From positions 1 to 40,791 of IMG/VR virus record IMGVR_UViG_3300045996_000217: a stretch of 40,791 nucleotides of DNA, one strand, 5' to 3'. The position numbers were made by a program, and so were the translations under genes. This document shows, piece after piece, positions 27,998 to 35,191 of this stretch (position 1 is its first letter; each line of letters opens with the position of its first letter). A model generated the notes under the pieces. That model searched no databases. It saw nothing but the letters and a program-made list of their open reading frames with translations, and was not told the origin of the DNA. This DNA comes from a virus.

Positions 27998-29532
27998 CAG
28001 TAAGCTCCTGCGTCTACCACTTCCAAATCCAGGCTGCGAAGCCTCCATGCGCCTTGCGTGTTTGACTCAAACTTGATGGCGGGATAACGCCAGCTTTGCA
28101 GTACGTCCACCTTCAAGGAGCTGCCAATCGTGAAGGGTTGAGCTGTTCCCCAGGTCGTCGCAGTGTTGACATCGTTCTTGCCGCCTACCGAGATAAACAC
28201 GGTGCCGCTGCCATCGATACGCGGGCGAATTTCCTTGATCAGCTTCATTCGATCTGGACCAAGACCGACTTCTGGGAAGCTCAAGCCCTCACGCACGACA
28301 TAGGCGGAGAAGTTGGAGCCATCAAAAAGGCGCGTGGAGTCCGCCAGATACAGTTCGCTGGAGGCCATCACCATGCGCTGAGCGGCTTGGGTGTAATCGG
28401 TGTAGTTGATCGGATCGGTGTAGGTGTCGATTGCCTCTGTCATGGCATCGATAGAACTTGCCGCTACTGCATCGATCACGCCGGATGTAGCGTGGTAGAC
28501 ATCCGGCAGTTCGCGGAAGGTCCAAGTGTTCGTTTCCCAGTTCCAGACGAGTGCCATATTCGGCACTTCCGAGCCTGTCATAGGGATACATACCCAGATT
28601 TCGGAACGAGTTGGTAAGGAGGTCAGAAACGAGCGTTGATACCACTGCGAATCAAGGTTCGCTTGCAGCCATCTCCGCATGCGTCCTGTAATCGCACTTT
28701 GAACCTGTGCGCCGTTGTTGATGAAGATGTCGGACTGCCCGAGGACCATATGCCCACCAGGGAACTCGGCAATACAGTTGACCGCCAGGGCTCCAGCCTG
28801 AGTCGAGATGGGGTCGGACAACCTGAAAATATCCGGCGCGCCGATGTAGGACAGGCGGTAGACGGACGATTCCTTGTACAAATAGAAGTCGTTACCCATC
28901 GCCATGCCGTCGATCAGATGATCTGGCGTCGCTGACAGATTATTCCGGTAGCAGTCTTTGGCCGCGTCTGTGTAATCCCACGATGACGGCACAGAGCCCG
29001 GCTCCGCAGGGTGTGAAGTCCGGATCATGTGCGGGTAATTCGTGCCCGACTCGGTACAGTTCATTGCAATCAGCGTGTACTTGAAATTACGCAGTGACTT
29101 GCAACGAAGGTTTGCATCCCAATTGGTGAGGTCTGCGGCGCTGCCAGAGCCAGCCCAGAACTGCGGCTTGTCGGTCGGGTTGTTCAGGTACGCAATCCCG
29201 CCCATGACATTGGCTGTCCAGACATTCGGCGTGGCCGTGTAATCTCCACCTACGGCGCGGGTAATGTCGGTATGCGTCGAGCCGGTAACTGAATACAGCT
29301 TGGAAGCGCCGCCATACAGCCAGAAACGAGTTGATCCGCTGTAGTACGGCTGAACCACGTAAGGCGTGACGCTAGGCGTGCCGTAGAGGGCCTGATGGCC
29401 CTTCATGCGCTCCACGTAGCCATCGCCAAAGCGAACATTTCTGCCCTCGCTCCAAGCGCCTACAGGAAGCTCATGCGGCAGGGCGTCACGGATGACACCG
29501 AACTGCCCGGCATTGGGGATCGTAACCAGCAT
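27997..29532 (-). CDS. P22 gp10-like tail hub / stabilisation protein
   Basis: 511 aa from ATG 29532 with GGAG upstream. MLVTIPNAGQFGVIRDALPH ... ELPVGAWSEGRNVRFGDGYV ... repeated beta blades (TRFWLYGGASKLYSVTGSTH, MNCTESGTNYPHMIRTSHP). The 'LPxxAWS.G.NVRF.DG' opening is typical of podophage gp10-like proteins that close the portal and carry the tail tip. TAATG-coupled to the upstream gene. Confidence 0.75.
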   Translation of the reverse strand: MLVTIPNAGQFGVIRDALPHELPVGAWSEGRNVRFGDGYVERMKGHQALYGTPSVTPYVVQPYYSGSTRFWLYGGASKLYSVTGSTHTDITRAVGGDYTATPNVWTANVMGGIAYLNNPTDKPQFWAGSGSAADLTNWDANLRCKSLRNFKYTLIAMNCTESGTNYPHMIRTSHPAEPGSVPSSWDYTDAAKDCYRNNLSATPDHLIDGMAMGNDFYLYKESSVYRLSYIGAPDIFRLSDPISTQAGALAVNCIAEFPGGHMVLGQSDIFINNGAQVQSAITGRMRRWLQANLDSQWYQRSFLTSLPTRSEIWVCIPMTGSEVPNMALVWNWETNTWTFRELPDVYHATSGVIDAVAASSIDAMTEAIDTYTDPINYTDYTQAAQRMVMASSELYLADSTRLFDGSNFSAYVVREGLSFPEVGLGPDRMKLIKEIRPRIDGSGTVFISVGGKNDVNTATTWGTAQPFTIGSSLKVDVLQSWRYPAIKFESNTQGAWRLRSLDLEVVDAGAY

Positions 29533-29768
29533 TAACGCAACTCCGGGGGCAAGTGCGAACGGCGCAGTTCCTCGTAATAGGAGCGCTCGCAGTGGTTCCA
29601 TTTACCTAGTTCGAGGATGAAAAAAAGCCCGTCAATGACGGGCCTGAGTGCTTTGAACGGCTGTTTATGCCGGGAGCGCCAACAATGGGTTGAAACAGTC
29701 TCATCTGCATAGCCACGGAAGATCCACGCGTTAATACACTGTGATAGCGAGATGAGCATTTGTCTCAT
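29532..29768 (-). CDS. Hypothetical protein carrying an internal terminator, 78 aa
   Basis: ATGA-coupled start MRQMLISLSQCINAWIFRGY. The sequence ADETVSTHCWR ... VIDGLFF ... NHCERSYYEELRRSHLPPEL is a common phage head/tail-region family ('GxADET.S.R.WR...DALFF..NHC..AY..E..R..LPPEYR') of unknown function. Codons for RPVIDGLFF form a perfect 7-bp hairpin followed by seven Ts. Confidence 0.75.
   Translation of the reverse strand: MRQMLISLSQCINAWIFRGYADETVSTHCWRSRHKQPFKALRPVIDGLFFILELGKWNHCERSYYEELRRSHLPPELR
29620..29644 (-). terminator. Intrinsic terminator inside a coding region
   Basis: Minus strand GCCCGTC-ATT-GACGGGC then TTTTTTT; stem arms at 29627-29633 and 29637-29643. All of it lies within the 78-aa gene. 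Same design as the intergenic terminators of the late operon. Confidence 0.8.
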
Positions 29769-30130
29769 GGCTGATACTCCGGCAATTCAGCAAGCAACTG
29801 CGCCATCGTTGGTTGTGGACGTGTTCCGCTTTGCACCTCTCCCATCAGCTCGTAACACTTGGCCCAGACCAAGCCGCGCCACGTTACAAAAGCCACGCCC
29901 TCGCTTTGGAACGGGTTAGCGGCTCCAGCATAGGAACAGGCGGAGATGATGTTGTCGTAACCCTTCTCCATCGCTTTTGCGTCCAGTGCCGCTTGGACGC
30001 TCTTCACGTACTCTTCGAGAGTAGGAAGCGCAGTCTTGCGCGCCTCAATCTCGGCAATTTCTTCAGGCGAGCAAGGAACCTGCTTGAATGCCCGCTCCTC
30101 TACGTCCCATACGTCATTGAAATAGGTCAT
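29765..30130 (-). CDS. Hypothetical tail-region protein, 121 aa
   Basis: AGGTGATCC site, MTYFNDVWDVEERAFKQVPC. Helical centre LEEYVKSVQAALDAKAMEKG then ACSYAGAANPFQSEGVAFVT and ending in PTMAQLLAELPEYQP. Resembles DUF4376-like phage tail/fibre-assembly proteins in layout (proximal helices, 'PF...G.A...WR..VW'). Follows the tail fibre gene, the usual place for a fibre assembly factor. Confidence 0.65.
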   Translation of the reverse strand: MTYFNDVWDVEERAFKQVPCSPEEIAEIEARKTALPTLEEYVKSVQAALDAKAMEKGYDNIISACSYAGAANPFQSEGVAFVTWRGLVWAKCYELMGEVQSGTRPQPTMAQLLAELPEYQP

Positions 30131-30140
30131 GGATCACCTG

Positions 30141-31547
30141 CTAGTAATTGTTATAGCCGTAGATACGAATGGAGCCCGCCGCCGTGAAGTTTGCGCCGCC
30201 CAACCAGTAAAGGCGGAAACCTGAAATGGCGTTGGCTGCTTGATATGCGCCGTAAAGAGCCAGCGCGGTATAGGTTGGCGTTGCGGCGCTTTGTGAGATG
30301 GCGTCACCTTTGTACATCTTCATGTTGACGGCATCGTTGACGTTCGTGACATGCAGCATGAAGCCCACCCCCTTGCCCGTATTAAGGGTGGATGGCCCAA
30401 CGTTGACCACTGCCGTTGCAGAGCTGAGCGAGCCGGTAGAAGATCCTTCGTAATAGTTCGATCCACTATCCGCCGTTCCTGCATTCGCCCAGCGCAGACG
30501 CAGACTGTCTGTTGCAGAAGGCTTTAAGCCTTGGCCGATGATCAGGTAATTGTCGTAGCTGGACGTAAAGAGGGAGAGGAAATCAACATTGGCCGCAGCC
30601 GATGGTGTCAAGGCAGGCGTCAAGGGAGTCAAACCGTTGAGGATTGGTTGACCGTTTGCGCGTTGATAAGTCACCACGCGAGCCGTACCGGACGCGTCAC
30701 CGCGCACCTTAGCAACATCGCCCGCCGCCGTGGTGATATTGGCTCCGCCCGGCAGAATCAAGGTTGAGGCATTGTGTGTCAGCGTCAGAGCACTATCAAA
30801 AACGAGGGTGCGCTCAGACCCTGACGCGATCGTGATGGCCGTAATCGTTGTCGTGCCAGTGATGTGGACTAGATTGCCGGTGGCTGTATCTAAGTTGATA
30901 GTGGCTGCTGACGCAATATCCGCGCCTTTTGCTTCATCCAGTCGCCCAGTGACCTCAAGTTCTGTGGAAATCGTGAGATTAGATAGGGAATTTGTCCAGC
31001 TTGCCGTTGTTCCGTCTGTGGTAACAAGCTTGCCTGCATTGCCTGTTTGTTCTGGCAACGCCGCTTGATACGCCAACTGGGTGGCGTAGTCGTACACCGA
31101 CTCCGCGTAATCCCGCACATCGTCGATATAAGCCTTTGACGGGTTGATCAGGAGATAGCTGGTGCCGTTGTACAAAACAAAGTAATACGTGCCTGCGACC
31201 AGCTCGCCAGGCACAACTGCTGTTCCATCCAGCCGCTTGATCGTCTTTGCGCCTAGTGTCGAGACGTTGAGGGTCGGTGTCGTGATCGTATTCGTGACTG
31301 GCGGCGAGAACAGCGCAATGTGCTTCGTGGAGTAGCTGTAAAGGGCAGTTGTCGGCGTTAGCGTGTAGGCGTTGACTGCGCCGCCATCCGTGCCGGTGAC
31401 GAGGATTGCGCCCTCAAAGCCGGGGAAAGTCTGTTTTGCGACCTTCTTGGCTAACCGGAGATGATCATCTACCGTCGAGCCCTGGTCTGCGCCGTCCGGG
31501 TTGGTAATCACCAGATCGGCAATGTAGTTACCTGTTTCGAGAGCCAT
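30141..31547 (-). CDS. Tail fibre / receptor-binding protein
   Basis: 468 aa from ATG 31547 (MALETGNYIADLVITNPDGA). The N-terminal 60 residues (DQGSTVDDHLRLAKKVAKQT) are a phage tail-protein motif that anchors fibres. Middle is beta-rich, Thr-rich, low complexity; a predicted helical stem near residue 155 (YIDDVRDYAESVYDYATQLA). C-terminal domain with SLRLRWANAGTADSGSNYYE and GFRLYWLGGANFTAAGSI is likely the receptor-binding head. Most variable part of such phages. Confidence 0.75.
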   Translation of the reverse strand: MALETGNYIADLVITNPDGADQGSTVDDHLRLAKKVAKQTFPGFEGAILVTGTDGGAVNAYTLTPTTALYSYSTKHIALFSPPVTNTITTPTLNVSTLGAKTIKRLDGTAVVPGELVAGTYYFVLYNGTSYLLINPSKAYIDDVRDYAESVYDYATQLAYQAALPEQTGNAGKLVTTDGTTASWTNSLSNLTISTELEVTGRLDEAKGADIASAATINLDTATGNLVHITGTTTITAITIASGSERTLVFDSALTLTHNASTLILPGGANITTAAGDVAKVRGDASGTARVVTYQRANGQPILNGLTPLTPALTPSAAANVDFLSLFTSSYDNYLIIGQGLKPSATDSLRLRWANAGTADSGSNYYEGSSTGSLSSATAVVNVGPSTLNTGKGVGFMLHVTNVNDAVNMKMYKGDAISQSAATPTYTALALYGAYQAANAISGFRLYWLGGANFTAAGSIRIYGYNNY

Positions 31548-31549
31548 TC

Positions 31550-32140
31550 TTACCTCGCAGCCTGAATTGTGAGAGCCTGCCCAGAGAAGCGGCTTTCTTT
31601 GTCGGATGTGTTGATACTGTCGATTACGCCGGTCATGCCCGCCAACCACTGAGGCGGGCGCGGATCATCCATTGCCAGCTTCATGTAAGGCACGGCCTCT
31701 ATCAGCGTGGCGTAGAGGTACAGGTCGGGCGCTACGTCGAGCAGCCAGTTTGTGGTGTTGCTGTCTGTGAGAGCGGGAATGCGGGCGTAATAGAAAAGGG
31801 AAACGTCTGTGGCGTCGCTGATGTCGCTTGCCAGCACCAATTGATTGCCGCGCCGGGTGTAGTAATTCCCCTCCAGCATGAAGAAATCACGGCGGGTGCG
31901 GTAGTCGTAGTCTTCATCGCCTACGTTGAGGCTGATGGCTTCCAGGTAGTCCGCAGGGAGGTCAATTTCAGGCGTGGTGATGCTATCGGCGAACTCTTCC
32001 ACCATGTCTTCCACGCGGAGCACGCGGTTGAACTTAGCTTCAGCCAGGGCAATCAGCATCGGCACCATGTCCGCAGCGGCAGAATTGTGCAGGAAGCTTG
32101 TAACCGTATCGTTTAGCTCGCTGTAGGTGCCAATGCTCAT
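31550..32140 (-). CDS. Head-tail adaptor-like protein (P22 gp4-like position)
   Basis: 196 aa, ATGA-coupled. MSIGTYSELNDTVTSFLHNS ... DMVPMLIALAEAKFNRVLRV ... TTPEIDLPADYLEAISLNVG ... WLLDVAPDLYLYATLIEAVP. This is the familiar podophage adaptor pattern ('Y..L...V..WL.R.D....P.FI.LAE...NR.LR...M')., expected to bind beneath the portal. Confidence 0.75.
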   Translation of the reverse strand: MSIGTYSELNDTVTSFLHNSAAADMVPMLIALAEAKFNRVLRVEDMVEEFADSITTPEIDLPADYLEAISLNVGDEDYDYRTRRDFFMLEGNYYTRRGNQLVLASDISDATDVSLFYYARIPALTDSNTTNWLLDVAPDLYLYATLIEAVPYMKLAMDDPRPPQWLAGMTGVIDSINTSDKESRFSGQALTIQAAR

Positions 32141-32457
32141 TTGACGGATGCCTTATCAATGATGAAACCGGAGTTGTCCGGGTCTTGCAGAAACAAGGTG
32201 AACAAGTTGTCGTCTTGCATGACATCGGCAAAACGCTTGCCTCTGGCCCTTGCCCATGCGTCAATCACGGGGATTGGTAGAGACGCCACATGCCTGTCGC
32301 CCATGCCGGTACGGTTGAAGCCTTCGTTGTGCAGTGCTTTGGCGCGCTCAAGAATCGGCGTGACATCGGCCACGGTTTCGAAAGCCACTCGCCCGTCCTG
32401 CTCTTCGTGCATGTAGGTGGCGGTAACGCCGTTAAAACTGACTAACTGTTTGCCCAT
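32137..32457 (-). CDS. Hypothetical head-region protein, 106 aa
   Basis: MGKQLVSFNGVTATYMHEEQ ... VTPILERAKALHNEGFNRTG ... HVASLPIPVIDAWARARGKR. Matches a small podophage protein regularly found between capsid and adaptor genes. The ATG comes immediately after the seven-T run of a terminator, so little space remains for a ribosome site. Confidence 0.7.
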   Translation of the reverse strand: MGKQLVSFNGVTATYMHEEQDGRVAFETVADVTPILERAKALHNEGFNRTGMGDRHVASLPIPVIDAWARARGKRFADVMQDDNLFTLFLQDPDNSGFIIDKASVK

Positions 32458-32488
32458 AAAAAAACGGCCCAGGTTGCCCCAGGCCGTT
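32457..32488 (-). terminator. Intrinsic terminator after the major capsid gene
   Basis: Minus strand AACGGCC ... GGCCGTT (arms near 32482-32488 and 32463-32469) followed by TTTTTTT, then directly ATG of the next gene. Could lower downstream expression relative to capsid. Confidence 0.85.
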
Positions 32489-32508
32489 CCTTAAGTTGCT
32501 ACGGTTGA

Positions 32509-33447
32509 TTAAGCTTGCAGATCGCGGATCGCGCCCGAAGCTGCCTCGTTCTTGCACTTCAGCGTCCATTCAGTATTAATCAGACGCTTCTTGCTATCGC
32601 CCGTCTTCGCCAGATCCTCGCCCTTCATTGGGCTCAGGGTCATCAGAGACCACATGTCCGGGTCAATCAGGAAGCAGTCACGTGCACGCTGGTGGCGGCT
32701 GTTGATGATCGAATAGCGCCCAAAATCGCCCACGTAGACCTCGACAGTCGCGTTCAAGGTCTTGTCTTCGGTCTTGTCGAACTTGGTAGCGCCGCCAGTG
32801 AAGCCGGATACCGTTGCGCGCAAGGCTGCCGGAACGAACAGCTTGGTAGGATTACCGCCCTCTTCCCAGCACTGCTGTGCTACGTCTTTCAACATGGCTT
32901 CAGTGAAAGAGCGAAGCGTTCCGTCTGTCGGCGCTGTGTTGGATGTCGGGCTAGGATCAGCGCCGCCTGTGCCTTTGCTGGTGTTGGTTGCCAGCCAGCC
33001 CAGAACGCCGCGAGCCTGCGGAGCTGTGCCAGAGGCGGCAGCAATGGCAGTCGTATTCTGCAAGGCGGCAAACTCCATGTCGCGCTTCAGCTCCACCATT
33101 TTCTTGGCGTCTTGGTGAGCGACTTCTGACTTGCGGCCTGCCTTTTGCACGATTTCCTGAGTACGGGTAACGGCGTACACCTTCTCGGAAATCTGAGTAC
33201 GGTTGCCGACACGAACAGTAGGAGTAACGGCCGCAGCGGATGCCTCGTTGCCCTGCTCTACCTTGTTATTGGCTGCGGCAGCCAGCGTTTCAGTCTGCCA
33301 CTCTTCGTACACGCCGTAGGCTTTCTCCTTGCCGATGGACGACACGAACGGCGTTTCTTCCGGGTTAATATTGTAGATTTCATCAGCCAGTTGCTCACGC
33401 AGGCCGATGGCGTCAAAGGTTGCAAACGAATTCGAGAGTTGTGCCAT
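32509..33447 (-). CDS. Major capsid protein (SU10/DUF5309-like HK97 fold)
   Basis: 312 aa with AGGAAATATC site. MAQLSNSFATFDAIGLREQL ... EIYNINPEETPFVSSIGKEK ... EEWQTETLAAAANNKVEQGN ... RVGNRTQISEKVYAVTRTQE. This is the typical N-terminal half of the SU10-type (DUF5309) major capsid family; the C-terminal part has VYVGDFGRYSIINSRHQRAR. Lies after scaffold and before adaptor, bounded by a terminator, consistent with high expression. Confidence 0.9.
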   Translation of the reverse strand: MAQLSNSFATFDAIGLREQLADEIYNINPEETPFVSSIGKEKAYGVYEEWQTETLAAAANNKVEQGNEASAAAVTPTVRVGNRTQISEKVYAVTRTQEIVQKAGRKSEVAHQDAKKMVELKRDMEFAALQNTTAIAAASGTAPQARGVLGWLATNTSKGTGGADPSPTSNTAPTDGTLRSFTEAMLKDVAQQCWEEGGNPTKLFVPAALRATVSGFTGGATKFDKTEDKTLNATVEVYVGDFGRYSIINSRHQRARDCFLIDPDMWSLMTLSPMKGEDLAKTGDSKKRLINTEWTLKCKNEAASGAIRDLQA

Positions 33448-33455
33448 GATATTTC

Positions 33456-34388
33456 CTATAAGGTCTTGGCAAGCAGAGCGGCGAAGGAGTTGATGTCCTT
33501 CTTTTTGCTGAACTGCTTTACCTGTTTAGTGATGTCCGAGTCCACGGCAGTCGATGCCTGTTTCGTCGGTTTCGGAGGGGCGGACTTGACCTTGTTCACC
33601 GCAGTAGGCTTCTTGGCCTGTAGATCGCGGAATTGACGCGCATCGTTAAACAGCCGGACGATTCGCGGATCGGTCAATGTGGCAAGCTCCTGGTCGGAGA
33701 AGCCGTAATCACGCCCCGTTACTTCAAGTTTGTTAAGGAGTTCTGTTCCAAAGCCGGGCAAGCTGGAAAGGTCTTGCAGCATCTTCTGCCGCCCTTCCAC
33801 AAGCGTTTTTTGCATCTCTGCTGAGCGCTGCTGATTCACCTGCTCCAAACGGGTAGCTACTCCGTTGCGCTGGTCTTTCAGCTCTCGAAAGCGGTCTTTA
33901 ACGTCGAAGTACGTAACCGGGTCGTCATCCCTGTTGAGTGTTGGAATCAACTGTTCTAACGATGCGATTTCCGCATCCAACGCGTAAAGCGCTCCGAAGT
34001 CTCTGGCGTAGGCATTTACGGTCTGGAACTGCTCTTGGATTTGCTGATGTGCCTGCTCCCGCTCTTGCGCAACCTGCTGCGTCTTATGGCGGTAGTCCTG
34101 ATCCCGCATGTATCCGCTTTTGAGTTCGGCTACTGGGACTTCGAACTTCTCACCTGATGCCGTTTCCCAGGACACGACACGCTCATCCAGCGACTCCGGT
34201 TCCGGTTGGTCGCTTTCGGCTTCGGCCTCGTCGGTCGTTTCTTCCTGTTCTACTTCGGTCTGCTGTTCCTCTTGGACTTCATCGCTTTGCGCCTCCTCTT
34301 CGGGTTGGGCGTTTTCAATGTCGTCTGGGGCGTGTTCTGCCTGTTCAAGACGTTGGGCAAACTGATCAATGGTGAGTGCTTCTGACAT
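33456..34388 (-). CDS. Scaffolding protein
   Basis: 310 aa from ATG 34388 (MSEALTIDQFAQRLEQAEHA) with GAGAGGA upstream. Very acidic N-terminal third (PEEEAQSDEVQEEQQTEVEQ), then long coiled coils (DYRHKTQQVAQEREQAHQQI) and a basic C-terminus (KQVKQFSKKKDINSFAALLA) that would bind capsid. Directly precedes the capsid gene. Organisation is typical of podophage internal scaffolds. Confidence 0.82.
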   Translation of the reverse strand: MSEALTIDQFAQRLEQAEHAPDDIENAQPEEEAQSDEVQEEQQTEVEQEETTDEAEAESDQPEPESLDERVVSWETASGEKFEVPVAELKSGYMRDQDYRHKTQQVAQEREQAHQQIQEQFQTVNAYARDFGALYALDAEIASLEQLIPTLNRDDDPVTYFDVKDRFRELKDQRNGVATRLEQVNQQRSAEMQKTLVEGRQKMLQDLSSLPGFGTELLNKLEVTGRDYGFSDQELATLTDPRIVRLFNDARQFRDLQAKKPTAVNKVKSAPPKPTKQASTAVDSDITKQVKQFSKKKDINSFAALLAKTL

Positions 34389-34420
34389 GTCAAATCCTCT
34401 CGAAGAATGTGACTCCGAAA

Positions 34421-34446
34421 ACAAAAAAGCCCGCTAGAGGCGGGCT
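34421..34446 (-). terminator. Intrinsic terminator upstream of the scaffold gene
   Basis: Minus strand AGCCCGC-CTCTA-GCGGGCT and six Ts (arms 34428-34434 and 34440-34446). Separates the small head genes from scaffold/capsid. Confidence 0.85.
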
Positions 34447-34501
34447 GTTCGGTTGGTCTTTTTTCGGGTTATGTTCAAGGGCACATAACAAGCCCGGAAA
34501 A

Positions 34502-34687
34502 TCAGTTTTGCGGCGGGAAGTGTGTAAAGATGAGGAAGTTCTCGCCTTTAAGCGCGTGATTAAATCCATCATCAGTTCGCGGCATATGCCGGAGATTCTC
34601 CGCATCCCATTTGCGTAGCGCGTAACACTCCAGCGGAGTCTCTGCAATCACGCTCAGGGTGCCGTGCTCATCAATACGCGCCTTCAT
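34502..34687 (-). CDS. Hypothetical protein, 61 aa
   Basis: Start MKARIDEHGTLSVIAETPLE overlaps the upstream stop (TGATG). ECYALRKWDAENL, then NHALKGENFLIFTHF. A 'L.V.AET..E.YAL..W' pattern seen in other phage head-region proteins; function unknown. Confidence 0.7.
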   Translation of the reverse strand: MKARIDEHGTLSVIAETPLECYALRKWDAENLRHMPRTDDGFNHALKGENFLIFTHFPPQN

Positions 34688-34896
34688 CAGTGTTTCGAGC
34701 CGTCGCAGTAGGTTGCAGACAGTTCGCCTTCAATCAGCACAATCCCGGCATAGCGGCCCGGATAGACGCGGTTCTCAGCCTGCGGATGGACAATCTTTGT
34801 CACCACAAGGCCCGTCTTCTGCGCTGCGTCTTCGTGTTCTTTGATGTATTGCTCCAGCGGCATAACCTCTACTGGCTTGGTTGGCTTAGCGGCCAT
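34687..34896 (-). CDS. Hypothetical protein, 69 aa
   Basis: MAAKPTKPVEVMPLEQYIKE ... IVHPQAENRVYPGRYAGIVL ... YCDGSKH. Overlaps both neighbours (11 bases upstream, TGATG downstream). Small soluble protein in the portal-scaffold interval; no recognised family. Confidence 0.65.
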   Translation of the reverse strand: MAAKPTKPVEVMPLEQYIKEHEDAAQKTGLVVTKIVHPQAENRVYPGRYAGIVLIEGELSATYCDGSKH

Positions 34897-35191
34897 ATAC
34901 GTGCTCCTTTACGCGGGACAGCAGCCCCTTTTTCACTTCATCCGCCCTTAGTTCGGCAGCAGCCAGTGCGCCGTTCTGCATGTGGGCGTGGAATACAGCC
35001 TCAAACTTCTTTTTGGCTTGCAGCAATCGGCGAAGATGCTCGCTCCCTTCGGTATCACGTAGGGGCATATCCTTCCAAGCTGCAAAGATCCCGTCCTCGA
35101 TGGCTTGCAATGCCTCTTTCACCATCGGATCGTCCATGATCCGTTTCGCCGCTTCAGCGCGGGAAATATCGATGTGCTGTTGATCGTTCAT
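34886..35191 (-). CDS. Hypothetical head-region protein, 101 aa
   Basis: ATG abuts the portal stop. MNDQQHIDISRAEAAKRIMD ... MVKEALQAIEDGIFAAWKDM ... DTEGSEHLRRLLQAKKKFEA. Helical; the 'AI....W......D...RE.LR.LL.A..KF' pattern occurs after portal genes of many podophages. Role unknown. Confidence 0.7.
   Translation of the reverse strand: MNDQQHIDISRAEAAKRIMDDPMVKEALQAIEDGIFAAWKDMPLRDTEGSEHLRRLLQAKKKFEAVFHAHMQNGALAAAELRADEVKKGLLSRVKEHVYGR

Noticed and set aside
30141-31547. Diversity-generating retroelement target as in BPP-1
   Set aside because: No reverse transcriptase, template repeat or Mtd-like C-terminal domain in the window.
32515-33129. 204-codon rightward frame over the capsid gene
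   Set aside because: Antisense shadow of a certain gene.
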